Part shown: piece by piece, positions 7,193 through 8,389 of the stretch | How positions within the stretch are numbered: position 1 is the stretch's first letter | Layout of the letters: every line of letters starts with the position of its first letter | NCBI GenBank assembly: GCA_008501545.1 | Contig: QQUM01000039.1 | Location: 1-8,389 of the forward strand | Origin: Calditrichota bacterium | GTDB lineage: Bacteria > Zhuqueibacterota > Zhuqueibacteria > Zhuqueibacterales > Geothermadaptataceae | Reading direction: 5' to 3' | DNA length: 8,389 nt | Notes under the pieces: model-generated | The model's database searches: none | What the model was told of the DNA's origin: nothing | Seen by the model: only the letters and a program-made list of their open reading frames with translations | Translations under genes and position numbers: made by a program

Positions 7193-7309
7193 AGCATCCT
7201 GAGTAGGCGAGCGTTTTTTGCTCGACGTATCGAAGGGTGTGTGTTGGTCTCGACGCCCGCACCCTTCGATACATCCCGCCTAAAAGGCAGGCGGGACACT
7301 CAGGATGCT
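7193..7309. repeat. 117-nt cloverleaf-forming intergenic repeat element
   Basis: A perfect 12-bp closing stem (AGCATCCTGAGT at 7193-7204 with 7298-7309) encloses three hairpins. These are CGAGC/GCTCG (7208-7212, 7220-7224, 7-nt loop), GTATCGAAGGGTG with its complement (7227-7239, 7260-7272, 20-nt loop) and CCCGCCT/AGGCGGG (7275-7281, 7289-7295, 7-nt loop). Only two or three unpaired bases separate the arms, so single-stranded DNA or RNA can fold into a nearly perfect four-way junction. The element has no coding capacity of its own and sits between two minus-strand genes, 44 nt after the stop of one and 52 nt before the start of the next. It looks like a REP/BIME- or MITE-like element; related 'atcctgag...tcgaaggg' repeats are familiar from environmental genomes (memory, not searched). 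It may also act on the mRNA between the genes. Confidence 0.85.
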
Positions 7310-7353
7310 ATTCGGAAGGTTCTTGGGCTAAATAGCTACGGCTTAATCGGCAA

Positions 7354-8389
7354 TCACCTCAACAACAAAGCCTTGCGTGTTTGAACCCACTCTCCTGCTT
7401 CAATGCGAACAAAATACATTCCCGAAACGTTGGCGCGCGCTTGCCATTTTATTTTATGGGTTCCATCTGATAAATGCTCTTCCACAAGCGTTTCAACATG
7501 CCGCCCTAAAACATCAAATACTTTCAATTTTACAAAGCTGCTTTTGGCTAAATCAAATTCAATGGTCGTTTCCGGGTTGAATGGATTGGGATAGTTCTGA
7601 TGCAGTGCAAATTGCCGTGGAATTTCAATATTGTCCGCAATTGCGGTTGCCTGATCTGCTTGCCCCGGCGAGCCGTGAATGGTGTGGGATGCCGTCCAGT
7701 TGCGCGTATCGTTGGGATCGGCATTGCCGCTTTTGTTTGTCCAAACCAGCGAGTAGCCATCGCCGTCCGCTTCTTCTGGCCAGGGTGATTTATCGTTGTA
7801 GCGCAAGGCGATGAGGGTGTCGTTTCCAGCCGTGGCCAAAGCCAGGTTTTCGCCGGAGTTATCCAACTGCCCACTGAAATCGCCAAAAGGCGCAAAACCG
7901 TATCGCTGCTGAAAATGGATAGAATCGGAAGCCAGCACAACAAACTGATTGCCTTCCAGCGTCGTTCCTGATGGAAAATTATAATCGATTCCGCGCACAA
8001 ATGAAACAAGCGACAGGTTGAGCGTTTCATCGCCGCTATTGTGCAACTCGATAAATTCGTACAGTTTTCCGCTCAGCGCACCCTCATCCAAAGGATGGTA
8101 GTGGATTTCCGAAATTTGCAGCGCACCGAGATTCTCATTACCAATGAATTGCAATTCCCGAATGGCGCTCCACTGCCCGTTATTGAAGGTTCGCGCCAGC
8201 AATTTAGTGGTGGAATGAACCGCAAAGCGCGCGCCACTGTCGGCGTCGATAGCGTTCGGGGAAACCGCACCGCCAATCAAACGGGGATCGCTGCCGTCCA
8301 GCGTGTAATAAACCAAACCCAATGCGCCGGCAGGTTTGACAATACCGATTTCCACATTATTATGAATCGGCCAGATTGTTTGTTCAATA
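7354..8389 (-). CDS. Surface/secreted protein, C-terminal part: chitobiase-like, lamin-tail and T9SS sorting domains (truncated by window edge)
   Basis: The frame is open from the right window edge to a TGA at 7356-7354, showing 344 residues of a longer protein; its true start lies outside. A GTG at 8355 is not a credible start, because the coding frame continues upstream of it (residues IEQTIWPIHNN) into the same Ig-like fold. Visible domains are a chitobiase-like fold (about 12-82, YYTLDGSDPR at 27-36), a lamin-tail domain (about 88-199, ISEIHYHPLDEG to RYNDK) and a T9SS tail (260-344, QNYPNPFNPETTIEF to KALLLR). The order and sequence parallel residues 640-960 of the next gene downstream. 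In the last 85 residues I count 64 identities, about three quarters. The missing N-terminal part may therefore also be a CotH-like domain, but this is inference. Export by T9SS is likely; the function is unknown. Confidence 0.88.
   Translation of the reverse strand, partial: IEQTIWPIHNNVEIGIVKPAGALGLVYYTLDGSDPRLIGGAVSPNAIDADSGARFAVHSTTKLLARTFNNGQWSAIRELQFIGNENLGALQISEIHYHPLDEGALSGKLYEFIELHNSGDETLNLSLVSFVRGIDYNFPSGTTLEGNQFVVLASDSIHFQQRYGFAPFGDFSGQLDNSGENLALATAGNDTLIALRYNDKSPWPEEADGDGYSLVWTNKSGNADPNDTRNWTASHTIHGSPGQADQATAIADNIEIPRQFALHQNYPNPFNPETTIEFDLAKSSFVKLKVFDVLGRHVETLVEEHLSDGTHKIKWQARANVSGMYFVRIEAGEWVQTRKALLLR

Noticed and set aside
7141..7299. 53-codon N-terminal extension of the CotH-like protein to an ATG at 7299
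   Set aside because: The extension runs through the cloverleaf repeat, is rich in Arg, and would bury a normal signal peptide that begins at the internal ATG at 7140.
8353..8355. GTG at 8355 as the start of the right-hand gene
   Set aside because: The frame is open to the window edge and the residues before the GTG continue the same domain, so the gene is truncated by the window and does not start here.
1..8389. CRISPR array, tRNA or rRNA gene, transposase or phage gene
   Set aside because: No regularly spaced direct repeats, no tRNA-like cloverleaf with conserved TTCGA/CCA features in the right places, and no coding sequence of a mobile element were seen; the 7193-7309 cloverleaf does not match tRNA dimensions.

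Overview
The window most resembles a genome fragment from the FCB superphylum (Bacteroidetes relatives), perhaps Calditrichota, KSB1 or Ignavibacteria. The main reason is that two secreted proteins end in the sorting domain with the QNYPNPFNPETTIEF signature and a terminal KALLLR. Such type IX secretion (T9SS) tails are very common in those lineages. This placement is recalled from family knowledge and was not searched. Gene density, the lack of phage or transposase genes and the many exported proteins suggest an ordinary chromosomal region for polymer use and cell-surface functions.

Layout. Positions 1-165 (minus) hold the first 55 codons of an exported protein, with a signal peptide followed by what looks like a carbohydrate-binding module. 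Positions 166-369 are intergenic and carry a palindromic repeat of the 'acgcaaaggcgcag' type. Positions 370-3303 (minus) encode a complete 977-residue secreted GH2 (beta-galactosidase-like) protein. It has the full GH2 scaffold, but the acid/base glutamate position is asparagine. Positions 3304-3610 form the divergent intergenic region, with several stem-loops including a terminator-like hairpin in the GH2 leader. Positions 3611-4186 (plus) encode a small UPF0316 (DUF5698/DUF2179) membrane protein, the only plus-strand gene. Positions 4258-7140 (minus) encode a 960-residue secreted CotH-kinase-like protein with chitobiase-like Ig domains, a lamin-tail domain and a T9SS tail. Positions 7141-7353 are intergenic and contain a 117-nt element that folds into a nearly perfect four-way cloverleaf. 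Positions 7354-8389 (minus) hold the C-terminal 344 residues of a second, paralogous chitobiase-like/lamin-tail/T9SS-tail protein.

How it fits together. The two right-hand minus-strand genes are tandem relatives, and their shared tails suggest duplication or gene conversion. Both products are probably exported across the outer membrane and fixed to or released from the surface. The GH2 protein has a signal peptide but no T9SS tail, so it is more likely periplasmic or otherwise retained. It may form a unit with the truncated exported protein downstream. No complete polysaccharide-utilisation locus (SusC/SusD, regulator) is visible. The features most worth following up are the GH2 protein with its altered active site and the cloverleaf element. 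I did not find evidence for a wholly new multi-gene system.
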